Positions 1 through 11,312 of a stretch of 64,000 bases of DNA are shown piece after piece. The first letter of the stretch is position 1. Each line of letters begins with the position of its first letter. Origin of the DNA: Athripsodes cinereus (taxonomy: Eukaryota > Arthropoda > Insecta > Trichoptera > Leptoceridae); NCBI GenBank assembly GCA_947579605.1, contig OX388306.1, forward strand, positions 1,736,001-1,800,000. Reading direction: 5' to 3'. Below the pieces are notes generated by a model. That model was not told the origin of the DNA. It searched no databases and worked only from the letters and a program-made list of their open reading frames with translations. The translations under genes were made by a program, and so were the position numbers.

Positions 1-262
1 ATCTTTGAGAATGATGTTAATAGTAATAATAGATAAAAATCAAAAAACTAAAAAAATCACCCAACGTCATCATTTTATATTCAAAAATATTATTTTCCAA
101 ACAGATGCATCCACTGAATTTTTCAATGATTTGTAAAACGTTCACAATAACTATACATAAATAATTATGTAACAAATACTCAAAAAGGGTGGTTGGATAT
201 CTATTTAAAAACATACCCCTATGACATATTATTTATCTAGTACCTATTTAAAACAAGGGTTG

Positions 263-335
263 GTGTGTGAATCTGCTGCTTCCCTGTAACAGTGATTTCA
301 CGGTGGACAGGTTCGGTTCCCGCCCCGTTTGTTAG
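263..335 (+). repeat. possible tRNA-derived SINE remnant
   Basis: A pol III B-box-like string (GGTTCGGTTCCC, near 310) follows a weak A-box-like stretch. The flanks do not fold into a tRNA acceptor stem, so this is at best a SINE head. Confidence is low because only one box is clear. Confidence 0.3.
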
Positions 336-884
336 TTGGGGATGAAAAAATATGCATGTAAAAAAAAAAACTATAATTTGTACATTATTATCGCATAGTG
401 AATCTGGTTTTTATTAGAAGTTGCATTAAGTAGTACGTCAGCTTACCCCAATCTCCCCTTTAGAAATGAAATGATCACAATGATGGATAATGTGTTAGGG
501 GAGAGATGTGATTATTATTAGATGTTTTATAAATGGAATAATACATAATAAATTGGAGCTATTAAAAATACATTTATACCTACATTTAAGCGCCAATTAT
601 AACTATGATAGCTACCAATTATATTTTAAAATAGATACTATTTAATGACTAAAAAAACAGCTAAACGAATTGATAAAAATGAAGCTAGTAAACATAAACT
701 TCCACCAAGTACCGCTGTTCGATAATGTTGGCTATAAAATATGGGAAATATAAAATATCAATTGGATTTGAATGATTCGTACACATATTTTATTTGTACC
801 GCTAATTTTTAAACAATTTTACAAAAATTTAAGTGTTTGAAAGAGAGAATGAAAAAACGAAAAACGAAAAAGAGACAATGAAAA

Positions 885-985
885 AACGAAGCGAAGGAAG
901 TGTGTAAAGATATATCTGTTTGGCATTCCGTTCTCTCTGCCTACCCCACTTGGGATACGGCGAGTATAGTAGCTAATTTTTACTT
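885..985 (+). mobile_element. LINE-A 3' end fragment
   Basis: This matches the end of the LINE-A coding region (remnant of EV..WHSVLSAYPTWDT) followed by its 3' tail around CCTACCCCACTTGGGATACG. The reading frame is broken upstream. It is a short 5'-truncated copy of the element seen more fully at 1690-1960 and 37700-38425. Confidence 0.55.
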
Positions 986-1689
986 CTTACTTACATACCT
1001 ACTTACTTCTGATAGCCGAAACGCCTTTGAAGGGCGTTGACATTATAACAATAAATCTCCAAGCCTTTCTATCTTGAGCTATGGTTTGCCAATCGTCATT
1101 AGAATTTAGCTCGTCCTCTAGATCTCTGTTGATGTTCACAGATTGGCATGAATTGGCCACGTCGCCAGATCCAGATCGCCAGATATTTCATTGAAGTTTT
1201 GAAGCAGTATGGCAGTTTACGCGAAAACTCGAAAAAATATTTTGTGCTTCTCATAGAAATTATTTAAATGTTAAATTTCTTCCGAGGAAATATGTGATGG
1301 TATAGATTCAAAGTTAAGGAGATGAATAAGTGATATAAAATACTTTAGTAGTTTGTTAAATCGTTATTGCTGCATTGTGTTAAGTAACAACAAGGTCTTA
1401 GGCCTAATATTTCAATATGTCCTTAGGCTGACGCTTATCCTGAGTCAGCACTTAATGAAGTTAAATTGATTTTACATCTAATACACTTCAATATTTCTCA
1501 ACTTTTTTACACCATAATTTAAACAGACAAAACCTTTATGTTTGCCATAGCCTTTATGTTGCCAAAATAAGATTAATCACTTTATTTTTGTAAGTTTTGA
1601 GTGTTCCACAATGCACTTCCGTTACTTGACTATTTAAATCGCGATCGATTTCACTAAAATAAATGATAATCACTTTACATTAGATTTAT
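986..1689. other. no feature recognised
   Basis: AT-rich sequence with no convincing open frame. A short stretch near 1010-1200 (GCCGAAACGCCTTTGAAGGG and onward) resembles low-copy LINE 3' sequence but I could not match it to another copy in the window. Confidence 0.4.
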
Positions 1690-1960
1690 CAGAAGAGGGT
1701 GTATTTATCTGAAAAAGGGGGTGTGGAAAAGCTCGAACATCCAAGAATTATGATCAATCATGTGGATCAACTTCTCAAGAAAGGTAGCGTGTTTAGTAAG
1801 AGAATTCGGTGTGCATGTATGAAAATCTGTATGAATGTGGAGGACGCGAAAGAAGTATGTATGGATAGATCAACATGGCGTTCCGTTCTCTCTGCCTACC
1901 CCACCTGCGACAAGTCGTGAGAGTATATATAGATATGTAGATAGATTTGCCAATAATAAT
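1690..1960 (+). mobile_element. LINE-A C-terminal coding fragment
   Basis: A 73-codon open stretch (1699-1920) encodes the C-terminal tail of a non-LTR retrotransposon polymerase: YLSEKGGVEKLEHPR, then DQLLKKGSVFSKR, then VCMDRSTWRSVLSAYPT. Related copies occur at 12850, 15555, 20060, 21985, 37700 and 58090, so this is a family signature and not a host gene. The copy is 5'-truncated and lacks the RT and endonuclease domains. The clade is inferred as RTE-like from the GHV-ERM type C-terminus seen in longer copies. Confidence 0.65.
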
Positions 1961-2427
1961 GCTTAGATGTAAGAGCTGATAGTATCAGCGAGAATCACTC
2001 TACATATCTGTCCCTTACATTTTACTGTAAAATAGTCGTGAAATATTGAAGTTTATTCGGTGTAAAAACAAATTACTAATTAGGGGCTAGATCAGGATAA
2101 TCATCGCCATAAGGGAACATTGAAATACTGGGCTTTAGTGTACAAACATTATAATTATTACATTATTCTCATTTTATCTGATGCTTTTATACTCCTAATA
2201 TTGTAATTATATTATGGTTGTAAAACATGTATCATGTTTATGATAGTTGTGTTGTAAAACAAGACATTCACATACTCGTACATACAGTTTTTATAATTAT
2301 TGTTAGGAGGTATAACATTGTACTTTTCATGTATTTTGTAGTTACATTATATGCGACTTGCACGTTGGCCGGCGTCCACACAAATCACACTAACTACATT
2401 ATTAGAGCAGTATTTGAATTTCTGTGG

Positions 2428-2590
2428 AACAAAATTCCCTATGATTTGCGAACTCTGGAGAGTGTGGAGGTGTTCAAGACTAGGTTAAAAATCTTATTGC
2501 TCAGGAGGTGTTATGACTCTTGAATGGGCCCTTGCGGTGGTTTTTCCACAAAACGGCGCATCATAAATAAGTTGTCTAGGTATTATCATT
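2428..2590 (+). mobile_element. LINE C-terminal remnant (CR1/Jockey-like)
   Basis: The frame reads WNKIPYDLRTLESVEVFK then TRLKILLLRRCYDS and a stop. The W..IP...R....V..FK..LK..LL pattern is typical of the extreme C-terminus of several LINE polymerases. The same sequence, inverted and diverged, recurs at 30021-30215, including the non-coding tail with TTCCACAAAACGGCGCATCA. Clade assignment is tentative. Confidence 0.5.
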
Positions 2591-2689
2591 ATTACCTACT
2601 ATGTAAAATTGCATGCAAGACAATTTGAGATATGTAGGTAGGTACCTATTAAAATAAATACATTTAACATCTTAAATTTAGCCAAGCTG

Positions 2690-2735
2690 TACCTTGGTCT
2701 GCTGGCTACCCCACTTGCGGTCGTATAGTAGTTGT
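2690..2735 (+). repeat. P3 3' tail fragment
   Basis: About 45 bp carry the P3 3' end (GGTCTGCTGGCTACCCCACT) followed by a degraded GTAGTTG tail. Nothing upstream belongs to P3, consistent with severe 5' truncation. Confidence 0.4.
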
Positions 2736-2814
2736 ATACAACTTTACACTTACATAACGTGTGGAATAGATAAAAAAAATAAAATAAAAACTTAATACCT
2801 CTTTCAAAATACAC

Positions 2815-2960
2815 CGTTCCTGTAACAACGACATCCGACGCTAGGAAAGTTGTGGGAAGAGGCCACTCATTTGGCGCAGAGACGTTCTGAACAGACGAAG
2901 TTGGTTTCTGCCTTGTGCTCTCGAGAGGAGTTTAAAAGGGCGAAGAGGGAGAGAATGATT
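2815..2960 (+). mobile_element. LINE-C C-terminal fragment (RTE-like)
   Basis: This aligns by eye with 57110-57255. Both encode a degraded RTE-like C-terminus of the form SWKEVTQLAQRRSEWRRL followed by LCSREE. Here frameshifts and substitutions have destroyed the frame. At 57 kb the copy ends in a GATGAT microsatellite tail; here the tail is GAAGAGGGAGAGAATGAT. Confidence 0.6.
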
Positions 2961-3028
2961 TTGGATTTGAAAACAAAAACCAACATTAGGATACGTTAAA
3001 AGAAGACGTGGAGCATCCGCCAAATAAT

Positions 3029-3265
3029 TGGTCTCTCACTCTTGTCCGTAAGTTTTCAAGTGTCCTGTAAAAAGCAGGTGTTCGAAAAAATAAAAACATT
3101 TTACAACTCAAACTCAGCAGTGATGAGGTTTGCCACCCATCCTGAATGTCTAAATATTTTGTTGGCACAGAAAAGACGGCTTGCATGTTTATTACATGAT
3201 ACTGATCTGCTGGCTACCGCACTTGTGGGATATGCCGTGATGTTGTTGTAGTAATAGAAGTAGTA
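3029..3265 (+). repeat. P3 short interspersed repeat, near full length
   Basis: This is the most complete early copy of the commonest repeat in the window. Conserved blocks in order: CCGTAAGTTTTCAAGTGTCC, a spacer near ACATTTTACA, GATGAGGTTTGCCACCCATC, TTGGCACAGA, CTTGCATGTTTATTACATG, CTGGCTACC.CACTTGTGGG, ATATGCCGTGATG, then a GTAGTAG-type tail. No pol III promoter boxes are evident. A 69-codon open stretch crosses this copy but is broken in most others, so I treat it as non-coding. The 3' end resembles the LINE-A tail. Confidence 0.7.
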
Positions 3266-3431
3266 GAAAATGTTTCGCGAATTTGCGCGAAAGTTCTATA
3301 TTTTTCGCCCAAATACTATATCAGCTTACAACACTATCAAAGCGTTACTAATGAGAGAATGACAGTCATACTAAAATACCTACATCTATCTTAATAATAT
3401 TTAATAGTTACTTACTTTCCGTGTCCATAAT

Positions 3432-3705
3432 CATCTATACTCTGTCCCTCCAGTAGTTCGCAGCCAAAATGGCATTGTCATTAGCTCGCCATAGATCTTC
3501 CTCAGAGCACCCCCCTCCCATAAGCGGGCAATTCAGCAGGTGTGTCATGTTCTGGGTTTCCCCACAGTCGCACTTCACATCCTGGCCGGCCTCCAGCATT
3601 CCCCATCTGTCCAGGTTCACCCTGCATCTTCCTACGCCTGTCCTCAGTCTGTTCAGGGATTTCCAGGTTGCATATGGTAGTTGGTGACCTGTTGGAAGTT
3701 CCTCT
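3432..3705 (-). mobile_element. LINE C-terminal fragment with CCHC-like motif
   Basis: On the minus strand an uninterrupted frame reads ..ATWKSLNRLRTGVGRCR, VNLDRWGMLEAGQDVKCDCG, ETQNMTHLLNCP and ends ..NYWRDRV before a stop at 3435. The CxCG..HLLxCP arrangement is a zinc-knuckle-like element found at the C-terminus of many insect LINE polymerases. No RT domain is present upstream, so this is a truncated copy. Its clade is uncertain. Confidence 0.65.
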
Positions 3706-4304
3706 GTTGGTTTGGGTAGATTTTCATTATTTAATAGTACGGGATGGGTATGTAATTATGTACACTAAATCTCCAAAGAGACCGCTATGTGCAATGTGTG
3801 TAAAGAAAACATTTATTTAAGCTTAGTATTATATTAACACTATGTTATTATTAACACTCTATAAGTCTATACCTATTTTGTAAATTATTCTAGTACCTGT
3901 AGGCTGTGCAGGTATAATAGTAATAATTGTTATAGAGATAATTTTATTTATTTATTCAGCATGATACTATTGTCAACATCATCAACAGCGCTAGAACAAA
4001 GAAGAAGAAGATTATTATTATTATTATTATTCTGTTAATAAACTTGTTAATTATAACACTCTTTTTTTGTGTGACTTTGTCTCAATCTGTTTATCATGTT
4101 TGTTAGTGGATTTATAAGCATAATTTAAATTTATCATCACCTGTAATAATTGTTATTCTTACATACATACTTATCAAAGATGACAGATGTCGTCGATGAC
4201 TGTTTTTTTTTGGTTATTTTTTATATTGTGTAATGTTACTTTTTCAATTGAGTTAGATATTATGTCTCTAAACTCTTCTTCTTCGTGTTGTAGATTTTTT
4301 ACGT

Positions 4305-4565
4305 AAGCATTATGGGTTTTCTACCCACTATCTCCTGGATGTTTCAAGAGCAAAGCTCCTATATCATCCAGACTCAACGAAACAAAAAAAAAATTTCAAG
4401 GGAGGGCTCAGGGTTTGCCAGAAGGATTCCCACCAGCAAAATCCTCCCTAAAATTACAAAACTCTTAATGTCCCTTGGAGGAGATACTCACTTCAAGGCA
4501 CTTCTCACTACTACAATATTCTTACAAACTATATTCTTACAGTTACGTATTGCTACGTACTAAAA
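4305..4565 (-). repeat. Rep3 repeat copy
   Basis: This is the reverse complement of the sequences at 10777-11085 and 56727-57040. Shared landmarks include ATTGCTACGTACT, CTTGGAGGAGATACTCACT and CTATATCATCCAGACTCAAC. This copy lacks the outer ~45 bp that the other two share. No open frame is conserved among the three, so its class is unknown. Confidence 0.75.
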
Positions 4566-5040
4566 GATTATCGATTTGTTAGTTCAGAAGTTGACGCCTC
4601 TTGTGATGCTGAAGACTAGCTGTCTTTCCACCTTTTTGGTGGTCTTCCTCGGGGCCGTAAACTGACTGGAGTTTCCTTTGCAGCTATACATATATACAAC
4701 TCTGTTTTTAGCCGTTCGGTCTATATGGTTTCTCCAGAATCATCTCCTTTTCTTACTCCATCTTATGATGTCCTCCGTGTTGCATATGTTCCTATTCTCA
4801 GTATTTCTTATTCTGTCCTTAATGTTTTCATCTCTGATGTTTTTAGTAGGTTTTTAGTTCGTACCGTGTCTGCTCTTGTTTCGACACCTTATGTCATTAT
4901 TGGTCTAACACTGGTTTTATATATTCGGACTCTACTAGGTATCATGTGTCTACGTTTTTAAATTGTTTTAAAGTTGTATGGACTAACTGAAACGTTCATC
5001 TTAGCTGATTCGAAATTGATAATACAAAAATGTTTTAATC

Positions 5041-5240
5041 TACAACGTGATTTTCTCGAGAGAGACGTCTTTCGCCTTGTTAGGAGATTGTTAATATCTT
5101 GATTTTTTGGTTGACAATGTCCTAGCAAGGCGAAAGACGTCTCTCTCGAGAATAAATCACATATTAAAATAAAATTATTTTCTTTTATTAATTTCATTAT
5201 GGAATTCTACCACCTAAACACTGACACAGTGAATACATTC
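5041..5240. repeat. hairpin element (25-bp arms) with shared flank
   Basis: Perfect 25-bp inverted arms at 5055-5079 and 5126-5150 (CTCGAGAGAGACGTCTTTCG.. and complement) flank a 46-bp loop. The 3' flank (TTATGGAATTCTACCACCTA followed by ACACTGACACAGTGAAT) recurs at 6838-6890, 7728-7775 and 52205-52250, so hairpin plus flank is a small repeat family. No target duplication could be fixed. Confidence 0.55.
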
Positions 5241-5364
5241 AAATCTTTTTTTAAAGTCGACTTATAGAGAAGATTCATCTGGTGTCACCAAGGACAATTA
5301 AGTTGTTGTTTTTTTTTTACAATATTAAAGAATCATAACATGTTAACAATTAATACACTCAAAA

Positions 5365-5753
5365 TGTCGATGGTTTAAAGCACAAAAGACACATGTCCAC
5401 TATTTAGGTAAAATGAGTTAATATATGTACAAGATCGATTGCAACGTCGTCTATGTCCTGATTACATAATTATCAATAATACTTATATCATTATCGAAAT
5501 ATTTAACAAAAACCAGATGCCAAACATTCTTAAATTATCATTTTTTTGTGCACAGATGTAACATGTCACATAAGATATTTGAGAATGTATTAGTATCTAC
5601 ATAATTGATTCTTAAAAAGCACATGTCCACCAAGGATATCTTCTGAATTAATTTAAAATTAGTTAATTAATTTTGAATCTCAAACTTTCAAACCCTGTTT
5701 TCTCTAAACTGTCAAATGTGGACAGGTGTCTTCTGTGCTTTATACCATCGATG
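5365..5753. mobile_element. putative non-autonomous DNA element, ~35-bp TIRs
   Basis: Imperfect terminal inverted repeats contain TCGATGGT and AAGACACMTGTCCAC: left arm about 5367-5400, right arm about 5716-5751. The ~390-bp interior is AT-rich with no coding potential. No clear target-site duplication, so the superfamily is unassigned. Confidence 0.45.
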
Positions 5754-5788
5754 TGGACCAGCAAAGATTCCACTCTTACCAGAAATGT

Positions 5789-6025
5789 CTTAGTCTTGAG
5801 AAAAAAAGCAAAAGTTAAAATTTTCTAAATAATAAAAAGTAAATTTAAAAACAATAATAATACAATACTTAAAAATAATACAAAAATATAAAAGTAAAAA
5901 ATCCCAAAATACTAGAAATCAGTTATTCAGTCTCATTAGTCTTAAGAAAAAAAGTAAAAGTTAAAATTTTCTAAAGAAAGTCAAAGTAAATTAAAAAATA
6001 AAAAATCCCAAAATACTAGAAATCA
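5789..6025. repeat. two-copy tandem duplication
   Basis: The block starting TTAGTCTTGAGAAAAAAAGC (about 5789-5935) is repeated immediately as TTAGTCTTAAGAAAAAAAGT (5936-6025). Both contain ATCCCAAAATACTAGAAATC. The second copy has an internal deletion of roughly 60 bp. Confidence 0.6.
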
Positions 6026-6837
6026 AAATAAAATCACCAATCCAGTATGAGTAACAAAGCCCAATTAAATACACAGCCAATATCCAATGTCCCAAGGATG
6101 CTATGATCGAGAGAGCCATGCATTCAAGCAATTTTAATGAACTGGATGCAGAGCTATAACTCTATGCACATGGGCGCTTGCATACGATATGGCGACGAAG
6201 ATAATGAAACTATTTAAGTAGATAATTAAAAGTGTTTTGCTGTATCCCTTCTTGATACCTTTACAAGTCATCGGCAAACACAAAAGATCTTAGAAAATCG
6301 TTGTTGATTCCAAAGAAACGATAAACTTACAATTAAAAACACATTAAACAATCCACATTTATAAATAAACATTCGTCTATTACGCAATGTTCTAGATAAT
6401 TACTTAAAACCGCAAAAATCCTTAACCAAACCGCACCGGAATATAATGGAAATCCTGCGTTATTAATTATGTTTAATATAGAAATCCATAATTATAATTT
6501 AGTTAACGTCATTGTGACTTTTAAAATTTTGTTTATTTTTGTTGAAATCTTAATACGGTATAATTTAAAAGTCATTCAAATCGTTGACCTAACAGGATAA
6601 TAAATTATAAATGAGAAGTGTGTTACGTACATGATGTTGATTATATATTACATCCTGCAAAATATTTCGTTTAAATATTGGTTAATTACTTACTTGTACA
6701 TCTACGTGGATCACTGTCACGTTTTTACAAGAATTTTAATACGCAACTTCCGTTTCTCGTTTCAACTAGACGTACGAGGAATTAGAATGCAATTTTTATT
6801 TCCCATCTCTCATATTTATTCTATGGTATCACAATAT

Positions 6838-6990
6838 TTATATTGACTGTGTCGGTGTTTAAGCAATAGAACTCCATAACGAAATAAAAAAAAAAAACAG
6901 ACATTTCTTTAGGCGAATGAGATGTCTTTCGTCTTACAAGGACAAGACTGACAATGTCCTCTTTCAATAAAATGTGGAAAAAATCATTTA
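6838..6990 (-). repeat. degraded copy of the 5041 hairpin family
   Basis: Contains the inverted equivalent of the family flank (GACTGTGTCGGTGTTTAAGC..GAACTCCATAACG) next to a decayed hairpin region (GATGTCTTTCGTC). A further flank-only copy lies at 7728-7775. Confidence 0.45.
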
Positions 6991-7089
6991 TTTTTTTAAT
7001 TTCATCACAATATATTATTATCTTACAAATGATAAGGTGAATATAAAAATCTCTAATAACTGTGCATAATGTGGGTTTATTGCTGGTTA

Positions 7090-7265
7090 GCAGTTTCTTC
7101 TTCTTCTTCTGCTTGCAGTAGGTCATTGACCTGTTTGGCCGGAATTTGTTTCCTCTTGCGACGCCGAAGACCAACTATCCTTCCATCTTCCAGGCAATCT
7201 TCGTCCTAGAGGGGTCTCGTTCGCGGCGATCTGGGCTAATCTTTCGTTACTCATGCGGTCCACAG
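7090..7265 (-). mobile_element. LINE 3' fragment with (GAA)n tail
   Basis: On the minus strand the segment ends in a GAAGAAGAAGAA run, a simple 3' tail also seen at 40860 and 63990. Upstream reading resembles degraded LINE coding, but frames are broken and no diagnostic domain survives. Confidence 0.4.
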
Positions 7266-7481
7266 CAGTTTCTCACAACCAATAATATGAATCTTGATTG
7301 TATTCAATAAAAAATATCGGGATAGTTGGAAGATATAGCGCCTCTGCGATGAGCTTGTCTATTGTATATTATTTGTATACCTCTAATCTACGAGTATATA
7401 ATTGCTGTTTTGCATAATTTATTTTGTGCAATTAAATTTTTATTATTTTTATTATTATATGGCATCAAAATACTAATTCTA

Positions 7482-7592
7482 CAACTACACCATCACAGCA
7501 TAACCTACAAATGGGGTAAAGAACGGACTAACTGCATTGAATAAAATGCAAGTCGTCCTCTCCGTACCATTAAAATTAAAGACATTCAGCGT
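7482..7592 (-). repeat. P3 copy, 3' half
   Basis: Reverse complement of the P3 3' half: CACCATCACAGCATA, then a CCACTTGTGGG-equivalent, TGCATTGAATAAAATGCAAG, CTCTCCGTACCA and AAGACATTCA. The 5' half is missing. Confidence 0.55.
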
Positions 7593-7904
7593 TAATAAGT
7601 GGGATTGTTTTTTTTTATTTAAATAATTTATGTTTAGTATTGTTACTGATGATGTATCAAGTAGTTTCGAAAACGTTATATACCTATTTATTTAGAAAGA
7701 AACACTTGTTTCAAATTACATAGTTATTATGGAATTCTACTACGTGTGCACCGACACAATTAATAATATTTGTTTATAACTAAGTACAGTTATTTGAGTG
7801 GAAAATACAATGTTTCCTTTATTTTTGCATATTTTTATTTATTCTCACTCTACCTGCGCAAAGCATTGCTGACACGAAGAGGACAACTTGCACTTTATTA
7901 TTAC

Positions 7905-7960
7905 ATTCATTTGGTACGCTAGCTGCCCTAAAAGTGGGAAATGTCGTGATGGTACGAATA
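7905..7960 (+). repeat. P3 3' tail fragment
   Basis: Diverged tail, GGTACGCTAGCTGCCCTAAA then GTGGGAAATGTCGTGATGGT. Only the last ~50 bp of the family are present. Confidence 0.4.
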
Positions 7961-8999
7961 TACTTTTCTCACAAACTAGCTAAACTAACACCTGTAAAGG
8001 TACATACGTAAGGTTGTATTGCTTGAGTCATTATCTCCATGGATATTATAATTGTTAGTATAGGCTCTACTATACAGACATCTATGTACATAAAGCCTCT
8101 AAAAGGCAATACTTAGGCTGTGTTTGAAGAATAATATCATATTTTCCTAGACACTCCTTTCCCAGACCTACTTAATCTACATAGTGAATCAATTCTAGAA
8201 ATTCCGCACTGCGGATATAATCTGCTGTTGAAACTATTTATAACGAAAGAATGTGTGTGCATGTTTACTTTTCATTGGTGTAATTTCCGCCTAAGACGAC
8301 ATTTTACAATTCGGATTATAAGCAAAAATTCTACTGACTTTTGTAGATTATCTTATGTATTGCAGATAACAATATGTTCTCTCTCTATCTTTCATCACAT
8401 GAGCTTTAGTGTAATTATTACACCGAGCAGATCTTCTACTGTTCTTCTTTTCCCTCCCCCTTCCTATTCTCATTACACGTATGCATGATTTATTTTTTAT
8501 ACTATTTCAATTATAAATTACCAATTACTTTTTTATTTTGATATATATATATATGTCAACAGCTCGACAAAACGAGTATCGTGAGGGCCATAATTGACTC
8601 ATTATATAGACCTTTTTTTATTATATTGTTTTTATTTCGATCTTGACTTATGAATTTGAATTATATGTGATTGTGTACATATGATTGTTTTTTTTTTGTT
8701 GTTATCTGTCACACTTTTTGTTTAACATGTCATAGGCTCACGCCGACGATTTTAATACATGTACAGAATACAGAATACAGTAATACAGAATACATGAACT
8801 GTATTAAGAGTTTCTTTTAATATCTTATTTATTTACATATTTTTTATCCATAGGTTTTTTCTATTTACTTCATGTCTCAGAATAAACTTAGAGAAGATTA
8901 GTTAAGCTTTTGTTGCACTAAGCATCTCATTTTATTCTAGGGTAATTTTTTTAAACTGTCTCAGCTTATTTTGAGATTTATAAGCTTTCATGATTATTC
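7961..8999. other. no feature recognised
   Basis: AT-rich sequence with an (AT)n run near 8543 and a short ACAGAATACAGAATACAGTA tandem near 8763. I see no gene or recognisable element. Confidence 0.4.
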
Positions 9000-9200
9000 A
9001 ATGCGAGACCATCAGCAGCCTGGTGGTAGAATCTTGGACTTACAATCGAGAGATTCAGGTTCGATTCCACCTGCTGCCGACATTCTCCACTTTCACAACA
9101 CAAGCATACCTTTTGCTTACTTTGAAGATATCTGAGGTGTATTTGAGTGGATTTTAAATCCGAATTCGTCTTTGAGCAATCTGGATTCGTTTTAAAAGAC
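9000..9200 (+). repeat. tRNA-derived SINE
   Basis: An A-box-like AGCCTGGTGGTAGA (near 9017) and a perfect B box GGTTCGATTCC (9058-9068) are spaced as in a pol III promoter. They are followed by a body with CCGACATTCTCCACTTTCAC, which recurs in the SINE at 37400. The region cannot form a proper tRNA acceptor stem, so it is a SINE and not a tRNA gene. Confidence 0.6.
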
Positions 9201-10776
9201 ATGGGTCAGTGATCTTCTTCTCAATTTAACTTAAACAACGTCGCAAAAAGGCGTGTGAACTCTTTTAGAAACAAAAAAACTTTTTCAAGTATTTATCTCG
9301 ATTTATGCACTTGCAAGTAAAAAAAAGCTACAACATTTCTCATGTTATTATCTCTGTACTCAATTACGCAAAATATATTTAAACTTTTTGAGGGGAAACA
9401 GTCAAAATACGAGTTCCCAAGTTACGCTTCTCAAAGAATATTCATTTTATAATTAGTATTTCATGAAACGTGTAAATAATATTATCATGCAACTTACGAA
9501 AAAAAAAACAACAACAACTTCCTCCTAATAAGGTAACCAGCTAACTACTATGTGTAAAAGAATAATAACAATAATAATAAATACAACAAAAGCACGTAAA
9601 ACAGTAAACCGTGTGAGAAAAAAATAAACCTAAATAGCAATACCGTTACTTCCACTACTGCATACCGATGTTTCTATATGGAACGTGAATGTGTGTTCTT
9701 CAATAACGGAAGCTCTGAAAGTAGGGGTCGTGGAAAATTCGCGATACAAAAATGAAAACTATAAGAATTAATAATTTCCACATTTTTTTCCTAAAAATTT
9801 TGTGTAATGTTTCAATTCCTTTCTTCTTTCACTATTTGTAGTTATTCTGACATAAAATCTTTAATTTTTCTAGTCTTAAAATCTTAAGTTTTTGAGTTTT
9901 CTGTATAAAGAAGTTATTCGAAAACTCTGTTGGATCACTTATATAGTGCTGTTTTTGTAATTAAATCACCTCAAGAGCGCATTTACACTACTATTTGTCA
10001 CTGTATATAAATTTCATTACATTTACAACACTAATTAGGTAAAATATTTTTTAAAGTCATAATTGTATTTTATTTTGATTTCTATTTTATCAAAATTAAT
10101 CAATTATTTAAATAAAACGAATACTTACAACAAAACAAAAAAAAAACTTTATTTTAGTCGGCAAATAAAAAAAATTTAACTTAACCGATATAAACCTAAC
10201 TATTAATTTTAATATTATAAGTTGGATTCAGGCAGCTACAAGGATGTATCTCTCATCATAATTACTCCGATGAGAGATCTTTTTTTTGTAACATTGAGGG
10301 GATGATCTGCATATTTTATTATGTAGATGCAATTAGATCACTGTTTACTCCATTTATTAGAGATACTTTCATGATTTTCGTAATCCAATTTCAATTACTC
10401 AGAGTTTTTTTCATGTGGGTTAAACATTGTTAAAAACAAGAAAAAAAAAATAGGAATCAAAAGTTCAATATTCTCAATATCGCAGGTAGTACCTACCTAC
10501 TTGCACACGTATGTAGGTACTAACAACTATGGGCGTATGACCTTTTAGTTTTGGGTGCCCGGGTTCGTAACGCGCGGCGCCCTCGGGGTTCACGATTCTC
10601 ATGATGACGATAATGTTATGAAGAGCTTTCTACCATTCATGTTGTTAATACTCATAGGCAGTGGCGGAACTAAACATTACTGAAATGTGTAGTTATTATC
10701 ATTATGTTCCTACCTAGTTATTCACTTGTACTTAGAAGACTAGGAAATGAATTTCTCGGACAATTATCGACTTATT
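9201..10776. other. no feature recognised
   Basis: AT-rich sequence, with a somewhat GC-rich patch at 10550-10590 (GGGTGCCCGGGTTCGTAACG) and a possible transposon end CAGTGGCGGAAC near 10660 that has no partner. No open frame looks coding. Confidence 0.35.
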
Positions 10777-11085
10777 ATCTTGAATACTCCACTACTTAGA
10801 TAATAAGTTGTAAAGCGTTGTCTCTAGTGTAAAGAATTTTAGTACGTAGCAATACGTAACTGTAAGAACATAGTTTGTAAGAATATTGTAGTAGTGAGTA
10901 GTGCCTTGTAGTGAGTATCTCCTCCAAGGGACATTAAGGGTTGTAATTTGGGGAAGGATTTTGTTGGGGGGAGCCCTTAAGGCAAACCCTGATCCCTCCC
11001 ATTTAATTTTTCTTTTTTTGTTTCGTTGAGTATGGATGATATAGGAGCTCAGCTCTTAAAACATCGAGGGGAAACCCTTCATGAC
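10777..11085 (+). repeat. Rep3 repeat copy
   Basis: About 310 bp, closely similar to 56727-57040: starts near TCTTGAATACTCCACTACTT and runs through AGTACGTAGCAATACGTAAC and CTCCTCCAAGGGACATTAAG to ATATAGGAGCTCAGCTCTTA. High similarity over the full length indicates a dispersed repeat. No conserved frame. Confidence 0.8.
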
Positions 11086-11267
11086 AAAATCGACAAAAGG
11101 GCTTATATCAAAATAATGCATTTGTCTGAGTAGTAAAAAATAGAAACTCTGCTCTTGTAACATTTGTTTACTTTTGTATTAACTATTGGAAATAATTAAG
11201 GATATTATAAACAACTCAATAACTTACGATTTTAGCAAAGTTCTTTAAAATTTGTTACCCAAAATTA

Positions 11268-11312
11268 CTACTACTACTACTACAATAGGTACCATCACGG
11301 CATACCCAAAAT
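11268..11312 (-). repeat. P3 3' tail fragment
   Basis: A (CTA)n run followed by GGTACCATCACGGCATACCC, the inverted P3 tail. Only the tail is present. Confidence 0.4.

Noticed and set aside
3042..3251. 69-codon open frame in a P3 copy
   Set aside because: The frame is not preserved in the other copies of the family; treated as chance.
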